64,000 nucleotides of DNA from Deroplatys truncata (taxonomy: Eukaryota > Arthropoda > Insecta > Mantodea > Mantidae). The DNA lies in assembly GCA_030765065.1 (NCBI GenBank), contig CM060979.1:19435001-19499000 (forward strand), read 5' to 3'. Of this stretch, positions 21,659 to 33,645 are shown in pieces. Numbering within the stretch: position 1 is the stretch's first letter; every line of letters begins with the position of its first letter. The notes below the pieces were generated by a model. That model was not told the DNA's origin. It saw only the letters and a list, made by a program, of their open reading frames with translations, and did no database searches. The position numbers were made by a program, and so were the translations under genes.

Positions 21659-22415
21659 TTAGCTTACTGTATCCTTATACCTACAACGAAATGTATAATA
21701 GCTAGTTTGTAGAAGTGGGTTAGAGAAGGTCATCTGAATGGAAAACATCAGATTATTATTTTTACTTTCTCTATTACGTATAGTAAGTAGAGGAAGTATT
21801 GCATTCCACCCAAAAATGCGATATCGAGATTTACCGCAAATACATGTTTTGAGGCCCCCTGAATCCAAAAAAGCATTTTTAGAAAAAGATCCGTGTGTGT
21901 GGGTGGAAGTGTGGCTGTGAACAGCATAACTCAAAAACGTAAAGTCGGATAAATACCAAACTTGGCATTTAGCTTCATATCTTTCAAAGATGCGACACGA
22001 AGATTTTCAAGACCACCCGCAATCGCAGACTACCATTTACATGGAATATTTTTCAAAATATTTATTTTCTCAAAAATGGCTCTAACAATTTTGATTAAAA
22101 TATCGTGTTTAAGATACTTTCATGGCAAATGAAATGTATATCTTAAATTTTCTCGGAATGTCCCCAAAAGCCGTTTTCATTCTGAATGTACTTTGCATAA
22201 CCGGTAAACGCTAAGAGATAGACAAAATTTTACTACACACAAAATGCAGATCTCGTTAAAACACACAATTTATGTCATATACATTTTTACTTTCTCTACT
22301 ACGTATAGTAAGTAGGGGAAGTATTGTATTCCACCCAAAAATTCGATACCGAGTTTTCACCAGAAATATATTTTTGAAGCCCCCTGAATAAAAAAAAGCA
22401 TTTTTGGAAACATGT

Positions 22416-22464
<49 letters not shown>

Positions 22465-23474
22465 TTCTGTGAACAGCATAACTGAGAAACGAATATTCGG
22501 ATAAACGCCAAACTTGGTATTTAGGTTCAGTATCTTCCAGAGATGCGACGCGAAGGTTTTCAAGAAAATCCCCCCACCCCAGACTACCCTTTACATGGAA
22601 CATTTTTCGAAAATTTTAATTTTCTCAAAAATGGCTCTAACGATTTTGATTAAAATATCATATGTTTAAGATAATGTCATGAGAAATGAAATGTATATCT
22701 CGAATTTTCTGGGAATGTCTCCAAAAGTATTCTTCATTGTGAACGACTTTTGCATAACTGGTAAATCATAAGAGATAGACAAAATTTTACTACACAAAAA
22801 ATGTAGATCGCGTTAAAATACACAATTTACGTCATATACATTTCTTTGTTGAGTGAACCATTTTCGAGTATTGCTTGTTATTCCCTTAAATTTTGCAATA
22901 CTTACACTTTTTCTCAAATGGGAATTCGTTATTGGTTTTTTCTTGTGCTGGTAATGCAAAGAGAATGAAATACTGCACATAGCAACCATCTCTTAAAATA
23001 TTTGACTATTAAAGCCTGCCATATTCCCCTTTCACCTACAAGAAAATTAGCAATAAGATTAACATCAAGCATATGGAGAATAAGCGTTTGTAAAAATAGC
23101 TTGTACAAGAGTAGAGAAAGTCATGTGAGTGTAACACATCAGATTTTTTTCTTCATTTTGGTTTTGTTTGAATTTTCCAATACCTACACTTTTACTCACA
23201 TGGGAATTCATTACTGTTTTTTTTTAAATTTTATTTTATTTTTTTATATGTCCTGGACATGTAAAGAGAATGGAATGCTCCACATAGCAACCCGCTCTTA
23301 AAACATTTGACTATCGCTTAAAGCCTACCAATTCCCCTTGCACATACAAGAAAATTAGCAATAAGATAGTTCTGTAAATGTTTATCATTAACAGTAGATG
23401 GAGATAAAAGAGTTTGTAAAAATAGTTTGTACAAGAGTAGAGAAACTCATGTGAATGTAACACTCAGATTTTTA
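21659..23474 (+). mobile_element. HL cluster: outer copy with a same-strand HL inside
   Basis: A short 3'-end piece of an older HL (21659-21756, ending 'aaaacatcagattatt') leads into an outer copy. The outer copy starts at about 21757 (actttctctattacgtatag) and runs to 'gtcatatacatttt'. There a full HL (22284-23150) is inserted, and outer sequence resumes at 'gaattttccaatacc' and ends 'gtaacactcagattttt' at 23474. Both junctions fall in T-runs. The outer copy is more diverged than the inner one. Confidence 0.75.
22284..23150 (+). mobile_element. HL element, full length, nested
   Basis: It starts TTTTTACTTTCTCTACTACG. A pure TG microsatellite of about 44 bp lies at 22418-22461, and the 3' end is 'gtagagaaagtcatgtgag' then 'taacacatcagattttttt'. 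It interrupts the outer copy in a T-run, and is close in sequence to 10284-11173 and 54834-56385. Confidence 0.85.
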
Positions 23475-24140
23475 TGGAAATGTAATCGTAAGGCAACAAT
23501 GACCACAGATGCCGATACTTCCTTCACAAGTTTGTGCAGAATGCTTTGGTTTTCTCTGTCACATGACAGTTTAAGTTCGATAAATGAAAGAGTAGTATAA
23601 TTGGTAATAATTTGTGTTCCCCTCGATCACCTCTATCATTTGTGAGATCAAATACAACTCTCTCCAAATTAAAGGCACGTGTCCTCAAAATTGTACTAAT
23701 TTCACATAGGCTGTGGTCCCTTCCGTCAGAACCCATGCCACAGAGGGTTATATTATCGGCTCTGAAGGCCGCGAACTTTCGCCGCCAATGTCACCATGGC
23801 TCATTCTGAGTGTTTTCCCGAAATTTCAGGGGAGTGTTTTATGTAGGCTATCGGTGGTACCACGATAATTACAGAAAAAGAAAAAGTTGTGTAACGGATG
23901 TTAAACCGTAGAGCCGTTTTCCATCAGACGTAACAAATCGCAAACAAAACAGCAACTACCGTTTCGATCAGGGACGCATAAGGTCAGCACCGTTGCTGTT
24001 GTTCGTTTGGTGGAAAAGTGTTTCCCCTCCACTGTATATGCACTAACTTAAATCAAATCCTCTAACTTTAGGTATATTTATTATTACAGACATGAGTATA
24101 ACTATATTTTATTGCTGAATTTTACCATTTAGATCTTACC
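23475..24140. other. Unrecognised DNA
   Basis: No gene or repeat I can name. Short overlapping open frames at 23524-23809 have no recognised motif. Confidence 0.5.
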
Positions 24141-24520
24141 TGGACCTTGCGGGATGGCTCAGGCGGTAACGTTTGTGGCCCGCATTCGGGAGGTCCCGGG
24201 TTCAAACCCCCAGGCCAAACTAATCTGAACGAAGGTTTTTTTCACGATTTTCCTCAGTAGCTAAGTAAATGCTGGATTGGCTAATTTGATCTGCGAATTT
24301 TCCTATCGTCTCTTTCATCACTACATTTCATTTCCATCTTCTTCACTGCCATACCAGGCACTAGACTGATCACCCATCCTGGATATGCCATGATTCAGAG
24401 TTTGCTTGCTCCTTGACAGGCTACTGACCAAAGGCATTGGTCTGTTATTGGGCTGATCACCCATCGTGGATATGCTATAATCTAGAGTTTGCTTGCTCCT
24501 CGACAGGCTGGTTCCCTACT
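24141..24520 (+). mobile_element. SINE-B with two 76/88-bp tail units
   Basis: The head reads 'gcgggatggctcaggcggta' and 'ggtcccgggttcaaaccccc', and the body has 'cacgattttcctcag'. At about 24365-24515 two tandem units follow: 'ctgatcacccatcctggata', 'cagagtttgcttgctcct' and 'gacaggctactgacc', then a second similar unit. The same unit is repeated eight times in the copy at 45022-45855. The 300 bp after this copy (to 24830) holds nothing I recognise. Confidence 0.85.
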
Positions 24521-24830
24521 TCCTCGTGGCTGGTTCCCTCTCCCTTTTATACCGCAGTCTGTGTCTCATTAGTCCCCGCAATTGGCACGGTGACGACAAA
24601 TCTGCTTTACTGACTACACTGATTGTGTGGCGATCTTAGCAAAAAGTCGAATGTGGACCATTGAGCCTTGTCCAAAAGCTGCTATGAAAGTTAACAATAG
24701 TCACATTCATGTCTCCGCGTTAAACTAAATGAAATTGAAATAAAATATCAAATAGCACAAAAATGCATTCCTTAAATTAATAATCACACTGATCGGAGAA
24801 GATTTTTACTAATACCTCTACTCCCTTCTA

Positions 24831-25836
24831 CAGAGTGAGCCAACAGACTCCGAACCGCCTGCACGGTGTTTTTCCTGTCCGCGTCCTCGGCGCTCTTTGC
24901 CGTTTGCTGCTAAGAAATGCGCGGATGTAACTATACAACATTTTTAAAACTACTTTTAAAGGCTTTACTTACCAACTTTACGAAAGGAGATGCTGAAACT
25001 GGCCATCGTCGTTGTCCATACATTTCTGGCACCACTTTAGGAAACTATCCATCACTCGCCGTAGTTCGCGTAGAGAAATTTCCTGGCGGATATTTTGTTT
25101 TAATTCTTCCAGGGTGTGTGGGTTTGTCTTGTACACTTTATGTTTTAAGTTACCCCAGCGGGGTATTTTATGAACAGTATTACGCTGCACGGTGTTTTTC
25201 CACTGGGCGTGTGGAAATATGATAAAGACATGATAACGCACTGCTGCTATAAACAAAGTCACGGTGTTGTGGTTTTCTGAAGTGCAGTTTTGAGTTGACG
25301 GTGATGTGATGTAGTTCAGTGATTACGAGTTATTTATTATTTTGTCCTGTACTTAGTCACAAAGTATATTATGGCTCAGTATATGTTTTCTACCGCACAG
25401 CGTGTATTTATTTATGATTCGTATGTGTTAACCCAGTCAGCTCGCCAAGTGAAAGTACGATTTGCAGAAAGATTTCCAGGTGTAAAAGTTCCTGGCCGTA
25501 CAACAATCCATGAACTTTACAGTAAATTTCAGGCCACAAGAAGTGTTCAGGGTAAGAAATCTAAAAGACGGCGTTCGGTTCTTACCGAAGAAACATTAGA
25601 CGACATCGGCCATGATGGATAGTTTCCTAAAGAGGTGCCAAAAATGTACGGACAACGACGGTGGCCAGTTTCAGCATCTCTTTTCACAAAGTTGGTAAGT
25701 AAAGCCTTTAAAAGTAGTTTTAAAAACGTATGGTTTCATCCGCGCGTTTCTGTGATAGCAGCAGACGGCAACGAGCGCCGAGTACGCGGACGGAAAAACA
25801 CCGCGCAGGCGATTCGGAGTCTTTTGGTTCACTCTG
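24831..25836 (+). mobile_element. Inverted-duplication mariner-like element, copy 2
   Basis: 1006 bp, flanked by TA at 24829-24830 and 25837-25838. The ends are CAGAGTGAGCCAACAGACTC and its inverted partner (GAGTCTTTTGGTTCACTCTG). The arms are about 200 bp and include the transposase 3' end on both sides. The left arm's minus strand encodes a longer C-terminal stretch: IPRWGNLKHKVYKTNPHTLE, then RQEISLRELRRVMDSFLKW, then CQKCMDNDDGQFQHLLS. The centre holds the N-terminal domain on the plus strand. The catalytic core is absent, so the element would need a transposase in trans. Confidence 0.8.
25371..25622 (+). pseudogene. Transposase N-terminal helix-turn-helix fragment
   Basis: 83 codons: MAQYMFSTAQRVFIYDSYVL, then SARQVKVRFAERFPGVKVPG and IHELYSKFQATRSVQGKK. 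This is the DNA-binding N-terminus seen in insect transposases of the DUF4817/mariner-like type (RFP, then 'xLxxKFxxTxSV'). It ends at a stop after LTEETLDDIGHDG. There, about 20 bp later, the sequence jumps to the protein's last segment (MDSFLKRCQKCTDNDGG in the next frame), so the catalytic middle has been deleted. A C-terminal segment of the same protein lies on the opposite strand at 24978-25170. Confidence 0.7.
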
Positions 25837-25944
25837 TAATAGCTAACCTCAACGCATCGAGATTGTTAGTATCGCCACCAATAAAATATCTTAACCGTTA
25901 AATAAGTATGCATACTCTTGGATACCTTTCTCTGTTCGCTATCA

Positions 25945-26845
25945 TAAAAAATCTGATGTGTTACACTCACATGACTTTCTCTACTCTTGTACAAACTATT
26001 TTTACAAACGCTTATTCTCCATCTACTTCATGTTAATCGAGATAAACATTTGCAGACTCTATCTTATTGCTAATTTTCTAGTAGATGTAAGGGGAATATA
26101 TATTTACAAGGGCAATATAGAAATACAGTAGCCTTTAAGCACATACATATCTCTTAATAGCTGGTTGCTAGGTACAGCACTATTCCCTTTCCCACAGATT
26201 AATACTCTTTGCATATCCAAGACAAAAAAAATGAATAACGAATTCTAATTTAAGAAAATAAGTATTGAAAGATTTAAGGGAATATCAAGCAATATCTCGA
26301 AAATGGTTCACTCAACAGCAAAAATGTATATGACATAAATTGTGTATTTTAACGCGATATACATTTTTTGTGTAGTAAAATTTTGTCTATCTCTTATGGT
26401 TTACCAGTTATGCAAAAGTCGTTCACAATGAGGAATACTTTTGGAGACATTCCCAGAAAATTCAAGATATACATTTCAGTTGTCATGAAAATATCTTAAA
26501 CATACGATATTTTCATCAAAATCGTTAGACCCATTTTTGAGAAAATTAAAATTTTCGAAAAATGTTCCATGTAAAGGGTAATCTGGGGTGGGGGTATTTT
26601 CTTGAAAACCTTCGTGTCGCATCTCTGGAAGATACTGAACCTAAATACCAAGTTTGGTGTTTATCCGACTGTTCGTTTCTGAGTTATGCTGTTCACAGAC
26701 ACACAGACGGACATCTTACCAAAAATGCTTTTTTTGGATTCAGGTGGTCTCAAAACATGTATTTCCGGTGAAATATCGGTATCGAACTTTTGGGTGGAAT
26801 GCAATACTTCCCCTGCTTACTATACGCAGTAGAGAAAGTAAAAAA
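25945..26845 (-). mobile_element. HL element, near full length, 5' variant subfamily
   Basis: On the plus strand, 'aaaaaatctgatgtgttaca' and 'gactttctctactcttgtac' open it. It closes with 'gcagtagagaaagtaaaaa' at 26845. The region at 26090-26240 has the variant 'cacatacatatctcttaata', shared with the outer layer of the nest at 56612-56890. This shows at least two subfamilies. Confidence 0.85.
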
Positions 26846-27560
26846 GTAGTATGCAACACACGTGCGGTAAGTGCATTGGGGAATCTGGGAAGTAGAAAAC
26901 GGTAAACTTGCTTGTCCTCCAATGATGCAGTTGGTGCATTTATCGCACTTGTATCGCAATATTTATTAGATCAGTGTGTACATACTTGAAACAGTACACT
27001 CCTCGCAGAGTTTCATGTGTTACGCACGTAAACTTTAGGCCTGTACGCACGTAACCACCTCCTCACGACTTGGAGCCTCTGGGTTGCCCTTTAAAGCCGT
27101 TGAAATAGCCCGGTACACGGGGCGAGTTGCCATTATCAAGTTTCTTGTGTGCTGCAGTGAATGTGAATGAGAAAACCGCACTTCATCTCACGAACCTATG
27201 ACACGCGTGTCTCACATTCTTGTGGAGAGTAAATCAATGCGTGTCCTACTTCAAAGAAATCTTAGGTCTTCTGCATTCCGCACAAGTGCATACAGAACAG
27301 AAAATAAGAAGCAATAGCAGCAGGATTTGTCTACAACAGTGGTAAACGGAATCTCGAGTCTCATAAAAAGGTAGGGGAGGGGCCAAGAAAGAAAAGAGAA
27401 ACGTTTTGTTTTACCTATTTTCGTAGATAGCTTTAACTTAATGCAAACATTTATTGTGAAACGAATAATACTGTTTCTTAACTATCAAAACAAGAAAAGG
27501 AGCTCATATCACAAAACGTCAAGCAATACTAATTTTATACAGAATGAAAGACCACCAGCA
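26846..27560. other. Unrecognised DNA
   Basis: I see no gene or repeat. The sequence is of mixed composition with short open frames only. Confidence 0.5.
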
Positions 27561-28070
27561 ATATTGTAACGACCCTGTGTGGAGTTCGATCCACGCCCGG
27601 GAAGTTGCATCAGGTTGCGTTAAGTTTCAAAAAGTGTTGTACTGAGGTAAGTGTTAACAATGAGGACGACAGGAGTGCTGATCTGTTCCTCTAAAACATA
27701 TTTATTGGCCACATAAGTGAGTCAACTCTCTCAATTCTCTTCACGACCAGCTGTGACGCGGAGGCTACGCTCGTTTCGGGTTCCGTACCCCAATCTAATC
27801 AGCAAATCTTTAAATTTAGCGCGGCAAGTCCTGCCAGATCTATTCAGGTGAGTCATGAGCATGTAGAGTTAGGTTCTTGATTGGGGGGGGGCATAACCCC
27901 CTTTAGTTTACAAAATGTATAGAATCCCTGGTGCTTATTTCACACCCCTCCTCCGAGCATCCTCATGGCGCTCCTCATTCCGGTACCGACCAACTTTACC
28001 CCCTGACGCTACTTGCCCCACTGTTGTCAGTAACCCCCGGGGCTAGCTGCCCCAAGGGTCGCTACAATAT
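27561..28070. mobile_element. Solo LTR with 4-bp target duplication
   Basis: A 502-bp unit (27565-28066) begins TGTAACGACCC and ends GGGTCGCTACA, a near-perfect inverted TG...CA pair. It is flanked by ATAT on both sides (27561-27564 and 28067-28070). An AATAAA appears on the minus strand near 27700, so that is probably the sense strand. No internal retroviral-type region is next to it, so this is a solo LTR, probably of a Gypsy-like or Bel/Pao-like element. The intact flanking duplication suggests a moderate age. Confidence 0.75.
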
Positions 28071-28129
28071 TAATTGATGAATTTCAACATTATAGGTACC
28101 TACTTTAATAATAAAGTAGAGTGTTGCTT

Positions 28130-28950
28130 AAAAAAAATCTATGTTGCACCCACCTGACTTTCTCTACTCTTGTACAAACTATTTTTACAAACGCTTATCC
28201 TCCATATGCTTCATGTTAATCGAGATGTTAATCTTATTGCTAATTTTCTTGTAGATGCAAGGGCAATATAGTAGGCCTTAAGCGATAGTCAAATGTTTTA
28301 AGAGTGGTTGCTACGTGGAGTATCCCATTCTCTTTGCATGTCCAGGACATAAAAAAACCAATAACGAATTCCTATTTGAAGAAAGTAAAAGTATTGGAAA
28401 ATTCAAACAAATAACAAGGAATACCTCGGAAATGGTTCACTCGAGAAAAAAAATTGTAGTGACATAAATGGTGTGTTTTAACCAGAGTTACATTTTTTGT
28501 GTAGTAAAATATTGTGTATCTTTTATGGTTTACCAGTATGCAAAAGTCATTTGGGCACATTCCCAGAAAATTCAAAATGTACATTTTATGTTGTAAATGT
28601 CTTAAACATGAAGATATATCAGTAAAAAATGTTAAATAGCCATTTTCGAGAAAATAAAAAACTTCGAAATATGTTCCATGTAAAGGGTAATTTGGGATGG
28701 GGGAGATTTACTTGCAAATTTTGGTGTTGCATCTTTGGAAAATAATCATTGAACTTAATTACAAAGTTTGATACTTATAGACAATTTCCTTATCCTGTTC
28801 CCACACACGGACCTTTTCCTCAACAACGTTTTTTTTTATTTATTCAGCGGACATCAAAACATGCATTTCCGGTAACATCTCGACATCGAATGTTTGGGTG
28901 GAATGCAATTCTACCTTTACCTATTAGGTATACGGTAGATAAAGTAAAAA
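28130..28950 (-). mobile_element. HL element, diverged copy
   Basis: It opens with an A-run and 'tctatgttgcacccacctga', then 'ctttctctactcttgtac', and closes 'gtagataaagtaaaaa' at about 28950. The microsatellite is nearly gone. Another HL copy starts at the same A-run, so the two are directly head to tail. Confidence 0.8.
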
Positions 28951-29669
28951 TATGATGTGTTACACTCACATGACTTTCTCTACTCTTGTACAATCTATTT
29001 TTACAAACGCCTATTCTCCATATGCTTTATGTTAATCGAGATATCGAGATGTCAATCTTATTGCTAATTTTCTTGTAGATGCAAGGGGAATATGGTAGCT
29101 TTTAAGCGATGGTCAAATATTTTAACGCTGGTTGCTATGCGGCGCATTCCATTCTCTTTGCAAGTCCAGGGCATAAAAAAATGAATAACGAATTTGAGAA
29201 AAAGTATAAGTATTGGAAAATTTAAGGGAATAACAAGCAATATCTCGAAAACGGTTCACTCAACAAAAGAAATGTATATGACATAAGTTGTGTATTTTAA
29301 CGAGATCTACATTTTTTGTGTAGTAAAATTTTGTCTATCTCTTATGGTTTACCAGTTATGCAAAAGTCGTTCACAATGAAGAATACTTTTGGAGACATTC
29401 CCAGAAAATTCAAGATATACATTTCATTTCTCATGACATTATCTTAAACATATGATATTTTAATCAAAATCGTTAGAGCCATTTTTGAGAAAATTAAAAT
29501 TTTCGAAAAATGTTCCATGTAAAGGGTAGTCTGGGGTGGGGGGATTTTCTTGAAAACCTTCGTGTCGCATCTCTGGAAGATACTGAACCTAAATACCAAG
29601 TTTGGTGTTTATCCGACTGTTCGTTTTTGAGTTATGCTGTTCACAGACACACACACACACACACACACA

Positions 29670-29708
<39 letters not shown>

Positions 29709-29850
29709 ACACACGGACATGTTTCCAAAAATGTTTTTTTTGGATTCAGGAGGTCTCAAAACATGTATTTTCGGTGAAATCTCGGTATCGAATTTTTGGG
29801 TGGAATGCAATACTTCCCCTACTTACTATACGTAGTAGAGAAAGTAAAAA
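28946..29850 (-). mobile_element. HL element, full length, well preserved
   Basis: It starts at the A-run shared with the preceding copy, 'aaaaatatgatgtgttacac'. A compound CA/CAGA microsatellite lies at 29644-29713, and it ends 'gtagtagagaaagtaaaaa' at 29850. The long open frame 29510-30028 is only a CA-repeat frame running through the non-coding element and beyond it. Confidence 0.88.
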
Positions 29851-30246
29851 TACGTCGGTTACAAGGGTACCACCCCGATATGAAGATATCAGCCCACTCT
29901 ACATCTTCCTTGTTCATTCACCCTTGAAAATTACTTGGTGGTTTCTTTTCATGATTAAAGCAGGCGCTGTCTCCGTAATTAACTTATATCACAGGGAAGC
30001 GAACACGCCACGAGACAGCAGTGCTTAGAATTACTAAAATACGGTCAACTAAAAACAAAACTAAAAAGCGTGCAGGAAGGGGCATCCCTCAAGATGACTT
30101 CCTTTACTTAATAACCAACTTTCATTCGTGGATAGCAGACAGAATTATATACCTGACGTATCACGGATATTGTCTACACGATAATTTGGTTCAACAACCT
30201 TACTAGCAAGACGACGCGATTTTATTTATCTGATTTCTTTTCACAG
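29851..30246. other. Unrecognised spacer
   Basis: No gene or repeat recognised. Confidence 0.5.
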
Positions 30247-30690
30247 AAAAAAAAGTCTAACGTGTTACATTAACATTACTTTCTCTACCCTCAATCGTTT
30301 ATTAGCGTGTACACAAATATTCTTACGAAAGTTTATTTTTCTATGTACTGCATTTTAATCCAGACAAACCTTTTCAGAAATAGCTACATTACACATTTGG
30401 TTATAGATACAAAGAGAACAGCGATAGTCAAATGTTTAACAACTGGACGCTATATGCTGGCCTTAAAATTCCATACTGTTTCCATGGAAATGCGAGAAAC
30501 AAATGTATGTCAACCGGACTTTAAAATAATGACAAAATATTGAGCAATTTTAATCATTAATAACGAATATCTCGGAAATAGCTGATGCCACAAAAAAAAG
30601 TTATTTGAAATAAACTGTGTTATAGAGAGACCTACATTTTTTGTGTAGTATGTCCTCTATCGCTTAACGTTTACCAATTAAGCAAGATTA
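30247..30690 (-). mobile_element. HL element, old subfamily, stem-loop half only
   Basis: Plus strand: 'gtctaacgtgttacattaac', then 'actttctctaccctc', 'cattttaatccagacaaac' and 'acgaatatctcggaaatagc', stopping at about 30690. The microsatellite half is absent. This copy gives the uninterrupted version of the site hit by the Tc1-like element at 36267 (aatagctacattacac, reverse complement of gtgtaatgtagctatt). Confidence 0.7.
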
Positions 30691-30957
30691 TATATAGGTC
30701 TCGCCAGGGTTATTGGCGTATGACCTGCAGGGCTGGTCCAGTCAGCCAGCTCCATGATGTATCAACACTTCCCTTGCAAGAAGCACGTGGTTCCTTCTGT
30801 CCATTTCCTTCCAGTGTACACAACTCCCGTCTCAACTTGCACCATTCTTCGAGCTGCAGCCCCGTATGTGTCATACATCTATACGGTAAATGACTCGCAT
30901 CGTAGCTTTGCATTAAAATTTTTACACGCCAAAATCCGTGGCGGGACCTATACAATT

Positions 30958-31077
30958 CCTAATGACTACAGAGGTCGCGCATGACTACCTACCAGGCAGT
31001 AGGTGACAGCAGAATGCACCTAAGATGAAAAACGTATGTTTGTGGGGGTGTCCGGATACTTTTGATCACATAGTGTA
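30958..31077 (+). mobile_element. Tc1-like element, 3' end fragment
   Basis: The last about 120 bp match the end of the full copy at 36267-37458: 'accaggcagtaggtgacagc', 'agaatgcacctaagatgaaa', then 'gtgtccggatacttttgatc' and 'acatagtgta' at 31077. No other part is present. The 30691-30957 stretch next to it is unrecognised. Confidence 0.8.
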
Positions 31078-32172
31078 CTCTTAATCTTTATACGTACAAT
31101 ATTATCGAAGAAAATACATAACACGTAAAACTTAGAACAAAAAAATATTAAAGAAAGAAATTATTAATGTGTTGATGCTGAGAAGCTGTGAATTAGATAT
31201 ATTATTACATTAATGAGTTATTGTGTTAGTTTGTCCGTGGCTAGTACTGTATGTTACTTCACTCGGCTTAATATTGAACTATGCTAACATGTTTTAAAGT
31301 GATTTAAAACAATGTATCATAACTTGAGAGAAGCAAAACAAATATTAATGTTATGTATACCATCACATGTTAACTGCCGGTAGATTGCGTGGTAATAGGC
31401 TGCGAAAAGTTAAACATTTCTCTCCAGTTTCTTTACTGAAAATTACAATTTTTTGTTGGTTACATCCTTATTCCTGAGAGACTATTATTTAGCTAAAAGG
31501 AACGCGGGCATAGCATTATACACCAGCGAGCTGATTAGCCGTTTAAGGAAATAGGAAGCGCGCCACTATCAGAAAAGGAGCGCCATAAAACGAAGACGCC
31601 GCCACCTTTATATTCAGAATGCAATTTGCCATAAGAGCGCAAGTAAGGAGATTCAAAGGATAATAGCCGCCGACAGCAATGGTGCGTGAAAAGAACCGCA
31701 TTGCTAAATTTTCACGCCAATTTCTTCGAGAATTTTAATACCGCTAAGAGATGGAAACTAATTAAGCAGCCAATGGAAAACTATTTTCTCTTAAAGGAAA
31801 GGATGAAAGAAATAAAAGGAGAGACTGCGGCCGATTCTTTTGTTTCTCTTTCATAAAGAAAGGTGTTCAGCAGGGCTACAGCTGCTAATGAACATTCGCA
31901 AAGTTATGTTGGTATCAAAAAGGAAGTATCCAGTAATACAACAGAGGTGTACTTGTGTTGACAAATATTTATATTACCTAAGGATTAAAACAGTGAGAAG
32001 TCGACATCTGTAGGAACACGGATGTTTACATTTAAATTTACTTTCTGGATCACTTGAATACAAAATTTAACACAAATACATATCTCCTCCCGGGATCGAA
32101 AACACTTCTTTACGTGAATTTTCCAAACCCCAAAACTGCCGAGTGCTGTGAATCTTTTACAACTTATCTATG
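31078..32172. other. Unrecognised non-coding DNA
   Basis: No coding frame or repeat recognised. The stretch 31540-31800 is GC-richer and varied in composition, unlike the repeats around it, but nothing identifies it. Confidence 0.45.
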
Positions 32173-32174
32173 TA

Positions 32175-33400
32175 CGAGGGCGGATCGAAAAGTAACGCAC
32201 AATAATTTTTTTTCTGCCTTGCTATTGCAGCTGGAATGTTGCAACTTCACACAGATATAGTTTGAAGTTTTCACTACAGAGGGTATTTTTTGTTCCATGT
32301 ACAGCTCTAGCGAGAGAAAGTGAACTACGCAAAAAAGAATGCGCGCATGTTACTATGAAGAGCAGAGAGGTGTGGTTCGATATTTGTGGCCCATAGGGCA
32401 TAAACCGAGTGATATTCACAGGGATATGCGTGGCGTGTATAGGGATGATTGTATGGACCGTAGCAATGTCACCAGGTGTTGTACATTCTTCCTAGAGGGT
32501 CGCGTGAACCTTAGTCATTCGCCACGTTCCGAAGGCCGGTAACAGCTGCAACCCCGCAGAACGTCAGTGGCATTGAGGCGGCAATTTTGAACGACCGGCG
32601 TGTGCAACTGCGAACCTTATCGCAACAGTTCAACATTTCCTATGGTGCAGTGTACGATATAGTTCATGATACGTTGAAATTTTGTGAAGTTAGTGCTTGC
32701 TGGTGCCTAAGAACCTGACAGACAACCACAAGGGCCAGCGAATGATGACGAGCTTGGATCATCTAACGCGGTACACCGCAGAAGGGCATGGCTTTCTGAA
32801 AGGAATCGTCACTGGTGATGAGTCCTGGGCATACCACTACACGCCCGAAACCAAGCAGGCAAGTATGGAGTGGAAACAGGCTGGTTCCCCAGTAAAGAAA
32901 AAATTCTAAGTGACTCAATCTGCTAGGAAGGTGGTTGTGACGTTGTTCTGGGATATACATGGTGTTGTATTGGTGGACTTTGCTGAACACGGGACCACTG
33001 TGAATGCTGCAGCCTACATGAAAACTTTGCTGAAATTGCGTCGTGCCTCGTGACAAACGCCACAGCATGAATGCTGACGATGTCAAAATTCTTCATGACA
33101 ATGCTCTCCCCCATGTTGGTGCTGCTGTTCATCAGAAAATCCAAATTTGGTTGGGAGATGCTCCAGAATCCACCACACAGCCCGGACCTTGCACCGTCGG
33201 ACTTTCATCTGTTTGGTCCCATGAAGAAATTCCTAGACGGCCAACGCTTTGCGACAGATGCGGAAGTGAAATCAGGAGTCCGCAGATGGCTATAAATATT
33301 GAAGTTGGTATCACGATGGGGGAAATGTGTTGAGATGCTTGGTGACATGTCGTAAAGTAGGTAAAAGGTGTCAGTTCATTTGTGAATTTTGTTTTATTTT
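32175..33400 (+). mobile_element. mariner element, degraded transposase
   Basis: The 5' terminus CGAGGGCGGATCGAAAAGTA follows a TA at 32173. The transposase runs from about 32339 (MRACYYEEQRGVVRYLW) through QLRTLSQQFNISYGAVYDIV to VTGDESWAYHYTPETKQAS at about 32810-32860. It continues to ILHDNALPHV at about 33088-33117 and SPDLAPSDFHLFGPMKKF at about 33180-33235. These hold the three catalytic aspartates of the mariner D,D(34)D type. Several stops and frame changes separate the pieces, so it is inactive. A matching 3' inverted repeat is not visible, so the right edge is approximate. Confidence 0.85.
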
Positions 33401-33569
33401 AGTTCGCACACTCGGTCAAACTAAAAGTGGTCGGTCTCTTGAGCAGTTAAATTTTCTTCAAAGTCCCTTCAAGTGAACGCGGGGTTCACAACCGTCTGAC
33501 TTCTGTGGGCCGCTTTAGCTAACTCTATACCACAATACACTGATTTGGGCTACCTCCACACCGTGCTTG

Positions 33570-33645
33570 GCATGGAGCAGTGGTTAAGCTACTTGACTTC
33601 TATACAAGCAGCTCGAATTCGCGTCCCCGTAGTGGTCTGTTAGCC
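33570..33645 (+). repeat. tRNA-like sequence (SINE-type head), weak
   Basis: 'catggagcagtggttaagct' and 'cagctcgaattcgcgtcc' resemble A-box and B-box regions of a tRNA-derived head. Pairing is imperfect, and I assign no anticodon or tRNA function. Confidence 0.35.

Noticed and set aside
29510-30028. 172-codon frame starting MFHVKGSLGWGDFLENLRVA
   Set aside because: The same frame recurs in nearly every HL copy with the CA microsatellite giving THTHTH. It is broken differently in each, shows no codon conservation, and lies inside a non-coding element.
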